Part shown: positions 8,267-16,604 of the stretch, piece by piece
Numbering within the stretch: the stretch's first letter is position 1
Layout of the letters: each line of letters begins with the position of its first letter
Assembly: GCA_943787925.1 (NCBI GenBank)
Contig: CALSOH010000003.1
Location: 62,001-126,000 of the forward strand
Reading direction: 5' to 3'
Length of the DNA: 64,000 nt
Source: TMED14 sp003507115
Lineage (GTDB): Bacteria; Bacteroidota; Bacteroidia; Flavobacteriales; Schleiferiaceae
Notes under the pieces: generated by a model
What the model saw: only the letters and a program-made list of their open reading frames with translations
Database searches by the model: none
Told to the model about the DNA's origin: nothing
Program-made: the position numbers and the translations under genes

Positions 8267-9829
8267 ATGAAATCTATCAAACTCTTTTCTCTTTTGGCCG
8301 GTGCAGCGCTCTTGGCCGCGTCGTGCGCCAAGGATTTGAACCTTACGCCCAAATATGGTTTGAACGCGGATGCCGTGTACTCCGACCCCAGTAACTACAT
8401 CAACGTGTTGGCCAAGCTCTATGCAGGCTTATCGATGAGTGGGAACCAGGGCCCCGCTGGGATGCCCGACATCGGCGGCATCGACGAGGGCTTCTCCCAA
8501 TACGTCCGGGTCTATTGGAATCTGCAGGAGCTCCCCACGGATGAGGCGGTTTGCGGTTGGAATGACCCCGGTGTCCCTGAGCTCAACACCATGACGTGGA
8601 ACGACAATTCTTCGTTTGTGAGCGCGATGTACTACCGCATCTACTACCAAATCGCCTTGGCCAACGAGTTCATTCGCTACACCATGGACGAGTGGTTGGA
8701 CAGCAAGGACTTTACTCCCGAGCAAGTGGCCATGATCAAGGATATGGGTGCCGAAGCGCGCTTCCTCCGTGCCTTGAGCTACTACCACGCCTTGGACCTC
8801 TTTGGCAATGTGCCCTTCGTCGATGAGAGCGATCGCCCGGGGGTATACTACCCAGAGCAAATCTCACGCGTGGACCTTTTCGCCTACATCGAGGCAGAAT
8901 TGAACGACATCGAATCCTTGATGGTACCTGCACGTGCTGGCCAGTACGGCCGTGCGGATTTGGGTGCTTTAAAGGCCCTCCGCGCCAAATTATACCTGAA
9001 CGCCGAGGTCTACACCGGCTCGGATCGCTACGCAGATGCCATGGCGGATTGCTCGGACCTCATGAACGCAGGGTATAGTTTGGAGCCGACCTATGAGCAC
9101 AACTTCTTTGCGGACAACCACACGTCATCCGAGTTCATTTTTGCCGCCACCTTCGATGGACAGCACACGCGCACCTGGGGCGGTACGACCTTCCTGGTAC
9201 ATTCCCACATGGGCGGGACCATGGACCCCGCATACTTTGGTACCACTTCCGGGTGGCAGGGCAACCGAGCTACCAAGGCCTGGTACGACAAGTTCCCCGA
9301 CACCTTGGATACCCGCCGCCTGGTTTGGTTGGACGGCATGGAGGACACCATCACCACGGTGGGTACCTTCACGGAAGGCATTGGCATCACGAAGTGGCGC
9401 AACGTGAACCGAGACGGTTCGGCGGGATCTGATCCTGTCACGTTTGTGGACGTGGACTTCCCCTTCTTCCGCTTAGCGGACGTGTACTTAATGTATGCCG
9501 AATGTGCGGCGCGCACGGGCACCAATCTGTCGCAAGGCGTGGGCTACTTCAACATGGTTCGCGAGCGGGCCTATGGCAACAGCGACCACAATGTGACCAC
9601 CTTGGACTTGCCCTCTATTTTGGACGAGCGTGCGCGTGAGCTGTATGGCGAGGGCCACCGCCGCACGGACTTGATTCGCTTCGGCCAATTCACGGGCGGT
9701 TCCTACCTCTGGGCCTTCAAAGGCGGTGAGCAGTTTGGCACATCGACCCCCATTCACTACAACCTGTACCCCATCCCTTCTTCGGATATGATTTCTAACC
9801 AAAACCTGGTCCAAAACCCAGGCTACTAA
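8267..9829 (+). CDS. SusD/RagB family outer-membrane glycan-binding lipoprotein
   Basis: A 520-residue lipoprotein with a lipobox ending ALLAASC (Cys about 19) and the SusD-type alpha-helical (TPR-like) fold. Recognisable parts are YYRIYYQIALANEFIR, the conserved AEARFLRALSYYHALDLFG and the C-terminal ERARELYGEGHRRTDLIRFG followed by PIPSSDM. SusD proteins sit on the cell surface as a lid over the SusC pore and bind the incoming oligosaccharide. The start at 8267 is fixed by the signal peptide MKSIKLFSLLAGAALL and lies 11 nt after the susC stop. The gene is in a different frame from the susC 3' end and is intact. Confidence 0.95.
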   Translation: MKSIKLFSLLAGAALLAASCAKDLNLTPKYGLNADAVYSDPSNYINVLAKLYAGLSMSGNQGPAGMPDIGGIDEGFSQYVRVYWNLQELPTDEAVCGWNDPGVPELNTMTWNDNSSFVSAMYYRIYYQIALANEFIRYTMDEWLDSKDFTPEQVAMIKDMGAEARFLRALSYYHALDLFGNVPFVDESDRPGVYYPEQISRVDLFAYIEAELNDIESLMVPARAGQYGRADLGALKALRAKLYLNAEVYTGSDRYADAMADCSDLMNAGYSLEPTYEHNFFADNHTSSEFIFAATFDGQHTRTWGGTTFLVHSHMGGTMDPAYFGTTSGWQGNRATKAWYDKFPDTLDTRRLVWLDGMEDTITTVGTFTEGIGITKWRNVNRDGSAGSDPVTFVDVDFPFFRLADVYLMYAECAARTGTNLSQGVGYFNMVRERAYGNSDHNVTTLDLPSILDERARELYGEGHRRTDLIRFGQFTGGSYLWAFKGGEQFGTSTPIHYNLYPIPSSDMISNQNLVQNPGY

Positions 9830-9862
9830 ACCTTCCATTAACCCCAAATCACAACAACGAGT

Positions 9863-10639
9863 ATGAAAAAAATGCTTACTCTCGGACTGGCGGCTCTGAC
9901 GTCAGTAATGGCTTATGGCCAAGTAGATGTTACGTTTCAAGTAGACGTAACCGATTACGTTGCAGCTGGTAATGCAGTGGCAGCAAACGGTCTCCGCGTA
10001 GGGGGCAACTTCGCTACGGCCGGAGCCACCAACGGTTCTTTGGCGATGGCCGACTGGTCTCCCACGGATACCGGTTCTGCGATGACCGACCAAGGCAACG
10101 GCGTATGGTCTATCACGGTGACCTTCCCTTCTACCGCGATCGGTGGAACGACTTACTACAAGTTTGTAAATGGCGACTGGGGCACCAACGAAGGTACCGA
10201 CCCTGCTTGCACGATTTCTACGGATGGTTGTGGCGCTGACGACGGTTCAGGCAACATCAACCGCGAAATCGTGGTTCCTTCCGGCAACGGTACGGTATTG
10301 CGTTTCTGCTGGGACGCTTGCTACCAGTGTGACGGCAGCGGAGCTTCGATCAGTGTAGACGAGACAGCCGTTTCTGGTTTGTCGGTATACCCCAACCCTG
10401 CAAACGGTCCTGTAGCGATCGCGTTCACGGCGAAGGCTTCTTCTACCGCTACTATCAACGTATTCAACGTTTTGGGTCAGCGCGTGAACAGCTTCGACGC
10501 TGCGGTATTCGCTGGCAAGAACGAGATCCGTTGGAACTCGGACGCGGCAAACGGCAGCTTGGTGGAGAACGGCAACTACCTCGTAGAAGTCGTGGTGGAT
10601 GGCGAGAAGTCTATCCAGCGTGTAGCGGTTAGCCGCTAA
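9863..10639 (+). CDS. secreted starch-binding-like protein with type IX secretion sorting domain
   Basis: A 258-residue protein with a signal peptide (residues 1-19, ending MAYG). The N-terminal beta-sandwich starts VDVTFQVDVTDYVAAG, then has NGVWSITVTF and YYKFVNGDW, a pattern seen in carbohydrate-binding (CBM20/48-like) modules of Bacteroidota. Four cysteines in DPACTISTDGCG and RFCWDACYQC probably form disulfides. Residues about 175-258 are a type A T9SS sorting domain (VYPNPANG, NVLGQRV, GNYLVEVVVDGE, IQRVAVSR), so it should be exported by the type IX system and displayed or released. It lies 33 nt after susD and before the amylase, the place taken by SusE/SusF in Bacteroides. The role as a surface starch binder is inferred from that position. 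Confidence 0.8.
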   Translation: MKKMLTLGLAALTSVMAYGQVDVTFQVDVTDYVAAGNAVAANGLRVGGNFATAGATNGSLAMADWSPTDTGSAMTDQGNGVWSITVTFPSTAIGGTTYYKFVNGDWGTNEGTDPACTISTDGCGADDGSGNINREIVVPSGNGTVLRFCWDACYQCDGSGASISVDETAVSGLSVYPNPANGPVAIAFTAKASSTATINVFNVLGQRVNSFDAAVFAGKNEIRWNSDAANGSLVENGNYLVEVVVDGEKSIQRVAVSR

Positions 10640-10661
10640 TCCTTTCTCCAAAAGGAAAATG

Positions 10662-10687
10662 AGAAGGCCGGCCATCGCCGGCCTTCT
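10662..10687 (+). terminator. intrinsic terminator after the T9SS protein
   Basis: Perfect 11-bp stem AGAAGGCCGGC / GCCGGCCTTCT with a CATC loop, then a T-rich stretch (TTACATTT). It separates susC-susD-binding protein from the amylase and shows that the ORF start at 10659 is not the amylase start. Confidence 0.8.
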
Positions 10688-10695
10688 TACATTTA
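10688..10695 (+). promoter_or_regulatory. possible promoter -7 box for the amylase
   Basis: TACATTTA matches TAnnTTTG at all but the last position and lies immediately after the terminator stem, 5 nt before the ATG at 10701. If used, the amylase mRNA would have almost no leader. Confidence 0.35.
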
Positions 10696-10700
10696 CACCT

Positions 10701-12632
10701 ATGATGACACAGAGATTGCGCATGTGGGCCATGGCGCTGGCCACACTGAGTTTTTCGTTTTCCGCTTTTGGCACGAAAGAATTGCAGGTCCGAATGGATC
10801 CGCCCAACTGGTGGGTAGGCATGCCGGGGAATTCGGTCGAGCTTTTGGTTGAGACCTTCCGTCAAGAACCCATTGCCTCCGTCGCCTTGACCCAGGGCCA
10901 AGGCGTTCGTATTTTGAAAGGTGAAGCGGCCCAAAATCCGGCCTACCACTACGTCACGGTGGTCATTGAACCCAGTGCCCCCGCGCAAACCCTGGTCTTC
11001 ACGGTGAAAACCAAAAAAGGCCGAACATACAGCCACTCGTATCCCTTAGAGGCGCGTGAAGCCTCCCGACGCAGCCATATGGGCTTGGATTCGCGGGACC
11101 TCATCTACCTGGTCACACCCGACCGATTTGCCAACGGCAACCCGGTGAACGATCAAATACGGGGACTGGAGGAGCAGACCCTCGATCGGAGTGAAGGCTA
11201 CCAACGCCATGGAGGCGACCTCCAGGGCTTGACGGCCCACTTGGACTACATTGCTTCTTTGGGGGCGACGGCCGTTTGGACCATGCCCGTTCTGGTCAAC
11301 GATATGCCGCGTGCCTCTTACCACGGCTATGCCATCACGGACCACTACCGCGTGGATCCACGTTTTGGGGGCCACCGTGCCTACAAAGAATACGCCGAGG
11401 CCCTCCATGCCAAAGACATGAAGCTCGTCATGGACATGGTGCCCAACCACATCGGAACGGGGCACCGCTTTTACCAAAATCCCCCGGATTCCAACTGGAT
11501 CAATGCCTGGCCTGGACTTCCTGAAACGGATAAAAACGGGGAAGTAGGCGAGCCCCTCATCACCAACCACCGCTACGCCACCCTCTACGACCCCTATGTG
11601 GCGCCAAGCGACCAACAGCAGTTCACGGACGGATGGTTTGTGTCGTCCATGGTGGACGTGAATCAGCGGGACCGCCATTGCGCGCAGTATCTGCTTCAAA
11701 ATGCCCTTTGGTGGATTGAATCCATTGGCGTGGACGCCTTCCGGGTAGACACGTGGATTTATCCCGACCAAAACTTCTTAAACCAGTGGTCCACCGCCAT
11801 TCACTCCGTCTATCCGGACTTCTTCATTTTTTCGGAGAGCTGGGTGAACAACGAGCATTCACAGCAGTATTTCTTAGACCGCCACCCCACGCTGGACGGA
11901 GCCGCAGACTTTATGATGTACAATGCATGGAAGGAGGCCTTGGAAAAGCCCACCACCTGGAAAGGGGGCCTCAATCACTTTTACTTGAATTTGGCCGCCG
12001 ACTACCTCTATCGGGAGCCCGAAAATTTCATCGTTTTCCTGGACAACCACGACGAGGGCCGCTTTTTTGCCAAAGTCAAGGAGGACAAGGACCTCTACAA
12101 GATGGGCCTGGCCATGCTCTACACCATGCGCGGCATTCCCTGCCTGTATTACGGCACCGAAGTGCTCATGAAGGCTGAAAACGACCACGGCGCCATGCGC
12201 CAGGATTTCTACGGCGGCTGGCCGGGGGATGCCAAGAACGCCTTCACGGGCGAGGGTTTGAACCCAGACGAGGCCGAGGCCCTGGCCTTTGTGCATGAGC
12301 TGGCCGACCTGCGCAAAGCCCACCCCGTTATTGGCACGGGAGCCTTGCGCCAATGGGCGCCCTACAACGATGTCTACGCCTACGCCTGGAGCAACGACGA
12401 GGAAGTCCTGTTGGTGATGGTGAACCGAAACGCCAACCCGCAGTACTTTGGACTCTACCGTATGTTGGATGGGCTGAACACCCTTGACGGGCCGCAAGTC
12501 CTTTTCGAAACCAAGCCCCTAGAGGGCTACCCCCAAACTCGGGGCCTACAAGACATTGTTGATTTAGGACAGTATCGCATCGCGTCCAACGGACTGACCA
12601 TCCTTAGGTTTCTGAAGCAAAAGACGAACTAA
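10701..12632 (+). CDS. GH13 alpha-amylase / cyclomaltodextrinase-neopullulanase family
   Basis: A 643-residue exported enzyme with a signal peptide (ALATLSFSFSAFG). Residues about 25-115 form an immunoglobulin-like N-terminal domain of the cyclomaltodextrinase type, followed by the catalytic TIM barrel. The four GH13 regions are present: MDMVPNH, AFRVDTW (nucleophile D350), FSESW (acid/base E379) and FLDNHD (D451). This resembles SusA-like neopullulanases that cleave maltodextrins in the periplasm. There is no T9SS domain, so a periplasmic location is expected, consistent with SusC/SusD import followed by cleavage. An upstream start at 10659 would lie in the terminator hairpin and is rejected. 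Confidence 0.93.
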   Translation: MMTQRLRMWAMALATLSFSFSAFGTKELQVRMDPPNWWVGMPGNSVELLVETFRQEPIASVALTQGQGVRILKGEAAQNPAYHYVTVVIEPSAPAQTLVFTVKTKKGRTYSHSYPLEAREASRRSHMGLDSRDLIYLVTPDRFANGNPVNDQIRGLEEQTLDRSEGYQRHGGDLQGLTAHLDYIASLGATAVWTMPVLVNDMPRASYHGYAITDHYRVDPRFGGHRAYKEYAEALHAKDMKLVMDMVPNHIGTGHRFYQNPPDSNWINAWPGLPETDKNGEVGEPLITNHRYATLYDPYVAPSDQQQFTDGWFVSSMVDVNQRDRHCAQYLLQNALWWIESIGVDAFRVDTWIYPDQNFLNQWSTAIHSVYPDFFIFSESWVNNEHSQQYFLDRHPTLDGAADFMMYNAWKEALEKPTTWKGGLNHFYLNLAADYLYREPENFIVFLDNHDEGRFFAKVKEDKDLYKMGLAMLYTMRGIPCLYYGTEVLMKAENDHGAMRQDFYGGWPGDAKNAFTGEGLNPDEAEALAFVHELADLRKAHPVIGTGALRQWAPYNDVYAYAWSNDEEVLLVMVNRNANPQYFGLYRMLDGLNTLDGPQVLFETKPLEGYPQTRGLQDIVDLGQYRIASNGLTILRFLKQKTN

Positions 12633-12651
12633 TTAAGCCCTCAGCGGGTTG

Positions 12652-12659
12652 TATCTTTG
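12652..12659 (+). promoter_or_regulatory. promoter -7 box of the suf operon
   Basis: TATCTTTG matches TAnnTTTG exactly, 24 nt before the sufA start. I do not see a clear TTG at the usual -33 distance. Confidence 0.5.
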
Positions 12660-12683
12660 CTGCTCAATTTAGAATGAGTCCAA

Positions 12684-13013
12684 ATGATTAACGTATCCGC
12701 CGAAGCGGCCAAAAAAGTTGCTTCCCTCATGAATGAGGAAGGCAAGGACGTGGCTGCCAGCTATGTTCGTGTCGGGGTCAAGTCTGGAGGGTGCTCCGGA
12801 TTGAGTTACGACATGGGCATTGTCGATGGCCCCGAAGAGGGCGATCAACTTTTTGAAGACCAGGGCGTCAAAATCCTCGTGGAAAAGAAAAGCCTCTTGT
12901 ACCTCTTGGGGACGACCCTAGAATACAGTGGCGGATTGAATGGCAAAGGATTTTCGTTTAATAACCCTAATGCGTCGCGCACCTGCGGATGCGGGGAAAG
13001 CTTTGCCCTGTGA
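12684..13013 (+). CDS. sufA: HesB/IscA-type iron-sulfur cluster carrier SufA
   Basis: A 109-residue A-type Fe-S carrier with the three conserved cysteines: GGCSG (Cys about 37) and CGCGESF near the C-terminus (residues 101-107). Such proteins accept clusters from the SufBCD scaffold and pass them to apoproteins in the cytosol. It is first in a sufABCD operon; its stop codon overlaps the GTG start of sufB, indicating translational coupling. Length and motifs are typical. Confidence 0.93.
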   Translation: MINVSAEAAKKVASLMNEEGKDVAASYVRVGVKSGGCSGLSYDMGIVDGPEEGDQLFEDQGVKILVEKKSLLYLLGTTLEYSGGLNGKGFSFNNPNASRTCGCGESFAL

Positions 13014-14449
13014 GCGAACAAGATCAAATTCTCAACGAGGTTACCACCTCGGAATATAAATACGGCTTTTACACGGACGTCGAGTCGGATAAGGTCCCCC
13101 CGGGCCTGAACGAGGACGTGATCCGCATGATTTCGGCGAAGAAAAACGAGCCGGAATGGATGACGGAATGGCGCTTGGACGCCTATAAAATTTGGCAAGG
13201 AATGATCGAGCCCGAATGGGCCAATGTGCACTATAAAAAGCCCGACTTCCAGGCGATCAGCTACTATTCTGCGCCCAAGAAGAAGCAAATCAATGGCCTG
13301 GATGAGGTCGATCCCGAGTTGCTCAAAACCTTTGAAAAGTTAGGCATCAGCCTGGACGAGCAAAAGCGGTTGACCGGTGTGGCCATGGACGTGGTGGTGG
13401 ATTCCGTTTCGGTGGCTACTACCTTCAAAAAGACCTTGGCCGAAAAAGGCATCATCTTCTGCTCCATGAGTGAGGCCATCCAGGACCACCCAGAACTCAT
13501 CAAAAAATATTTGGGTACGGTGGTCCCCAAAACAGACAATTTTTACGCGGCCCTCAACAGTGCCGTCTTTACGGACGGATCCTTCTGCTACATCCCCAAG
13601 GGCGTTCGATGCCCCATGGAGCTGAGCACCTACTTCCGCATCAACGAATCCGGCACGGGTCAGTTTGAGCGCACCCTGGTGGTGGCCGACGAAAGCAGCT
13701 ATGTCAGCTACCTCGAAGGCTGTACGGCCCCGCAGCGCGACGAAAATCAGCTGCACGCCGCGGTGGTCGAACTCGTCGCCATGGACGACGCAGAAATCAA
13801 GTATTCGACCGTCCAAAACTGGTTCCCCGGCGACGCGCAGGGCAAGGGTGGGGTATTCAATTTTGTGACCAAGCGCGGTATCTGTGAGCAACGCGCCAAA
13901 ATCAGCTGGACCCAAGTGGAAACGGGTTCGGCGGTGACATGGAAATACCCCAGCTGCATCCTGAAAGGCGATTACAGCATTGGGGAATTCTATTCTGTGG
14001 CCGTCACGAATAATTACCAGCAGGCGGATACGGGCACCAAGATGATTCACTTGGGCAAGAACACGAAGTCCACCATTGTGAGCAAGGGCATCAGCGCCGG
14101 CCACAGCCACAACAGCTACCGCGGTTTGGTGCGCATGGGGCCCCGTGCTGTGAATGCGCGCAATTTTAGCCAATGCGACTCCCTACTCATGGGGGACCGC
14201 TGCGGCGCACACACCTTCCCTTACATCGAGGTAAAACATCCTTCGGCCCGCATGGAGCACGAAGCGACCACCAGCAAAATCGGGGAGGACCAAATCTTTT
14301 ATTGTCAACAGCGAGGTTTGGGGATGGAAGCCGCCATCGCTCTGATAGTGAATGGCTACTGCAAAGACGTCTTAAATCAATTACCCATGGAATTCGCCGT
14401 GGAAGCGCAAAAACTTTTGGCCATCAGTCTTGAAGGCTCGGTCGGATAA
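13010..14449 (+). CDS. sufB: Fe-S cluster assembly scaffold protein SufB
   Basis: A 479-residue scaffold subunit of the SufBC2D complex, which assembles Fe-S clusters on a beta-helix core. Conserved features include NFYAALNSAVFTDGSFCYIP, GCTAPQRDENQLHAAVVEL and the C-terminal HEATTSKIGEDQIFYCQQRG. I place the start at the GTG at 13010, which overlaps the sufA stop (GTGA) and begins VSEQDQILNEV. The ATG at 12989 would add residues lying inside sufA. Length matches SufB of other Bacteroidota. Confidence 0.95.
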   Translation: MSEQDQILNEVTTSEYKYGFYTDVESDKVPPGLNEDVIRMISAKKNEPEWMTEWRLDAYKIWQGMIEPEWANVHYKKPDFQAISYYSAPKKKQINGLDEVDPELLKTFEKLGISLDEQKRLTGVAMDVVVDSVSVATTFKKTLAEKGIIFCSMSEAIQDHPELIKKYLGTVVPKTDNFYAALNSAVFTDGSFCYIPKGVRCPMELSTYFRINESGTGQFERTLVVADESSYVSYLEGCTAPQRDENQLHAAVVELVAMDDAEIKYSTVQNWFPGDAQGKGGVFNFVTKRGICEQRAKISWTQVETGSAVTWKYPSCILKGDYSIGEFYSVAVTNNYQQADTGTKMIHLGKNTKSTIVSKGISAGHSHNSYRGLVRMGPRAVNARNFSQCDSLLMGDRCGAHTFPYIEVKHPSARMEHEATTSKIGEDQIFYCQQRGLGMEAAIALIVNGYCKDVLNQLPMEFAVEAQKLLAISLEGSVG

Positions 14450-14462
14450 GCCCCCAAATACC

Positions 14463-15212
14463 ATGTTAGAAATTGTCAACTTACACGCCAGCGTAGACGG
14501 CCAATCTATTTTGAAGGGAATCAATCTTCGGCTGGGAGCCGGAGAAGTCCACGCCATCATGGGCCCCAATGGCTCGGGTAAGTCTACCTTATCGAATGTC
14601 ATTGCAGGCCGTGAAGACTACGAAATCACGGAAGGCGATATTCGCTTTAATGGGGAGAGCATCCTGGAACTAGCCCCGGAAGAGCGCGCGCACTTGGGTC
14701 TGTTTTTAAGCTTTCAGTATCCCGTCGAAATCCCCGGCGTCACCGTCTCCAATTTTATCAAGACGGCCATCAACGAAATCAAGAAGGCACGGGGCGAGGA
14801 GCCCATGGATGCCTCGTCCATGTTGAAGAAGATGCGGGAAAAAATGGACATCCTCGAGATGGACAAGGGCTTCCTAAGCCGCTCCCTGAACGAAGGATTC
14901 TCCGGGGGCGAAAAGAAGCGCAACGAGATTTTTCAAATGGCCATGCTCGAGCCGACGCTCGCCATCTTGGACGAAACGGACTCTGGCCTGGATATTGACG
15001 CCTTGCGCATTGTCGCCAACGGAGTGAATGCCTTGCGCTCTCCCAAGAATACCTTCATGGTCATCACCCACTACCAGCGCCTACTCGATTACATTGTGCC
15101 GGATTATGTGCATGTCTTGTTCAAAGGGAAAATTGTGAAATCGGGGGATAAATCCTTGGCGCACGACCTCGAAGAACGTGGGTACGATTGGATCAAAAAA
15201 GAGCAGGAATGA
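14463..15212 (+). CDS. sufC: Fe-S cluster assembly ATPase SufC
   Basis: A 249-residue ABC-type ATPase with Walker A GPNGSGKST (about 34-42), the Suf-specific signature FSGGEKKRNE and Walker B LAILDETDSGLD. SufC binds SufB and SufD and drives the conformational change needed for cluster assembly. The start MLEIVNLHAS lies 13 nt after the sufB stop; the upstream ATG at 14430 is within sufB. The stop codon overlaps the start of sufD (ATGA). Confidence 0.96.
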   Translation: MLEIVNLHASVDGQSILKGINLRLGAGEVHAIMGPNGSGKSTLSNVIAGREDYEITEGDIRFNGESILELAPEERAHLGLFLSFQYPVEIPGVTVSNFIKTAINEIKKARGEEPMDASSMLKKMREKMDILEMDKGFLSRSLNEGFSGGEKKRNEIFQMAMLEPTLAILDETDSGLDIDALRIVANGVNALRSPKNTFMVITHYQRLLDYIVPDYVHVLFKGKIVKSGDKSLAHDLEERGYDWIKKEQE

Positions 15213-16531
15213 AGGAGCGCCTTGCTGCCTCATATTGGCTCCACGAATCTCAGTATGCTGCCCTGTCTTCCGCGACGGTGACGGAGCGTCGCCGCGTCGC
15301 CATGGAGCGATTTGAGGCGGAAGGCTTTCCCACGGTGCGCCACGAGGACTGGAAGTATACGCCCCTTAAAAAAATCTTAAAGGAGGACTACGCCTTGTCG
15401 TCGCCTTTTAGCGCGCAAGATGATGCCGAACCCATTGAATTCAAAGACATCAAGCGCTACCTGGTCAACGACATCGATTGCTACCGGGTCGTCTTTATTA
15501 ACGGCCGGTACTCGTCATGGTTGTCGGAAACAACCCACCAAGGCTTTGATGTCTGCACCTTAGGCAGCGCCTGGAAGAAATACAAGGATCAGGTGGAGCC
15601 ACATTTTGGCCGCTTGACGGAAAGCCTCGGCGCCACCGTGCAATTGAACACCGCCCTTGCGTGGGATGGCCTCTATGTTCGCGTGCCAGACCATGTTACG
15701 CTGGACAAGCCCATTCAGGCGCTCTACTTTACGACCGGGGACCAACCCATTTTCACCCAGACACGCAGTTTAATTGTTTTGGGCGAAGGGGCGAAGGCCG
15801 AGATCATCGAACGCCACCAATCCCTCACTACCTCCGCAAGCTGGACCAACGCCGTGGATGAGGTCTTCATGGGAGCGCAGTCCCACCTTCATTGGGTAAA
15901 GCTGCAGCACGATGAAGCTTCTGCAGCGCTCACGCAGCACAGCGTGATTGAGCAAAAGCGCGACAGCCACGCCACCGTGCATACCATTAGCACGGATGGC
16001 AAGTTTCTGCGCAATAACCTGGACTTCAAATTGATTGAACCGGGGGCGGAAGCCCGCATGTTTGGTCTCTCGCTGGCCGACGGTCAGCAGCTGGTGGACC
16101 ACCATACGCGCGTGGACCACTTGGCCCCCCACTGCACGAGCCGCGAGAATTACAAAGGCATTTTTGACGGCCAGTCCAATGGCGTTTTCAATGGGCAGAT
16201 CCATGTACACGTAGACGCGCAGAAGACCCTCGCCTTCCAGGAAAACGATAACCTGATCCTCAGTGAAAAGGCAAGTATCGACACGAAACCTCAGCTCGAG
16301 ATTTTTGCCGATGATGTCAAGTGCTCGCACGGATGTACCGTGGGACAATTGGACGAAGACGCCCTGTTTTACCTGCGTGCCCGAGGCATTCAGCGCAAAG
16401 AAGCACAAGCTTTGTTGATGCTAGCCTTTGCCCACGATGCCGTGACGGACATCCAACACCCGAGTCTTCAGGCCAAGCTGCATCGGTTGATTGGGAAGAA
16501 ACTCGGGGTGGACATGACGGCAGTCATTTAA
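15209..16531 (+). CDS. sufD: Fe-S cluster assembly protein SufD
   Basis: A 440-residue paralogue of SufB. It begins MKERLAASYW and has the typical NEDWKYTPL-like segment (HEDWKYTPLKKI), the DHHTRVDHLAPHCTS region, and the C-terminal KCSHGCTVGQLDEDALFYLR motif of SufD. With SufB and SufC it forms the scaffold complex. The ATG at 15209 overlaps the sufC stop. The cysteine desulfurase gene sufS, which often follows in Bacteroidota, is not here. Confidence 0.95.
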   Translation: MKERLAASYWLHESQYAALSSATVTERRRVAMERFEAEGFPTVRHEDWKYTPLKKILKEDYALSSPFSAQDDAEPIEFKDIKRYLVNDIDCYRVVFINGRYSSWLSETTHQGFDVCTLGSAWKKYKDQVEPHFGRLTESLGATVQLNTALAWDGLYVRVPDHVTLDKPIQALYFTTGDQPIFTQTRSLIVLGEGAKAEIIERHQSLTTSASWTNAVDEVFMGAQSHLHWVKLQHDEASAALTQHSVIEQKRDSHATVHTISTDGKFLRNNLDFKLIEPGAEARMFGLSLADGQQLVDHHTRVDHLAPHCTSRENYKGIFDGQSNGVFNGQIHVHVDAQKTLAFQENDNLILSEKASIDTKPQLEIFADDVKCSHGCTVGQLDEDALFYLRARGIQRKEAQALLMLAFAHDAVTDIQHPSLQAKLHRLIGKKLGVDMTAVI

Positions 16532-16542
16532 TCATTTCTTCA

Positions 16543-16557
16543 AACCCGTCGCGGGTT
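16543..16557 (+). terminator. short hairpin after sufD, weak terminator candidate
   Basis: AACCCG / CGGGTT stem with a TCG loop, 12 nt after the sufD stop. There is no T-tract, so termination efficiency is doubtful. Confidence 0.3.
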
Positions 16558-16574
16558 AGGCGCAGCGGATTGGG

Positions 16575-16582
16575 TATCTTCG
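16575..16582 (+). promoter_or_regulatory. possible -7 box for the DUF2723 gene
   Basis: TATCTTCG differs from TAnnTTTG at one position and lies 22 nt before the ATG at 16605. Confidence 0.35.
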
Positions 16583-16604
16583 TTCCTCTATAAAATTGCG
16601 CCGT

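Noticed and set aside
10659..10700. Upstream start for the amylase
   Set aside because: It lies within a perfect terminator hairpin; the signal peptide begins after 10701.
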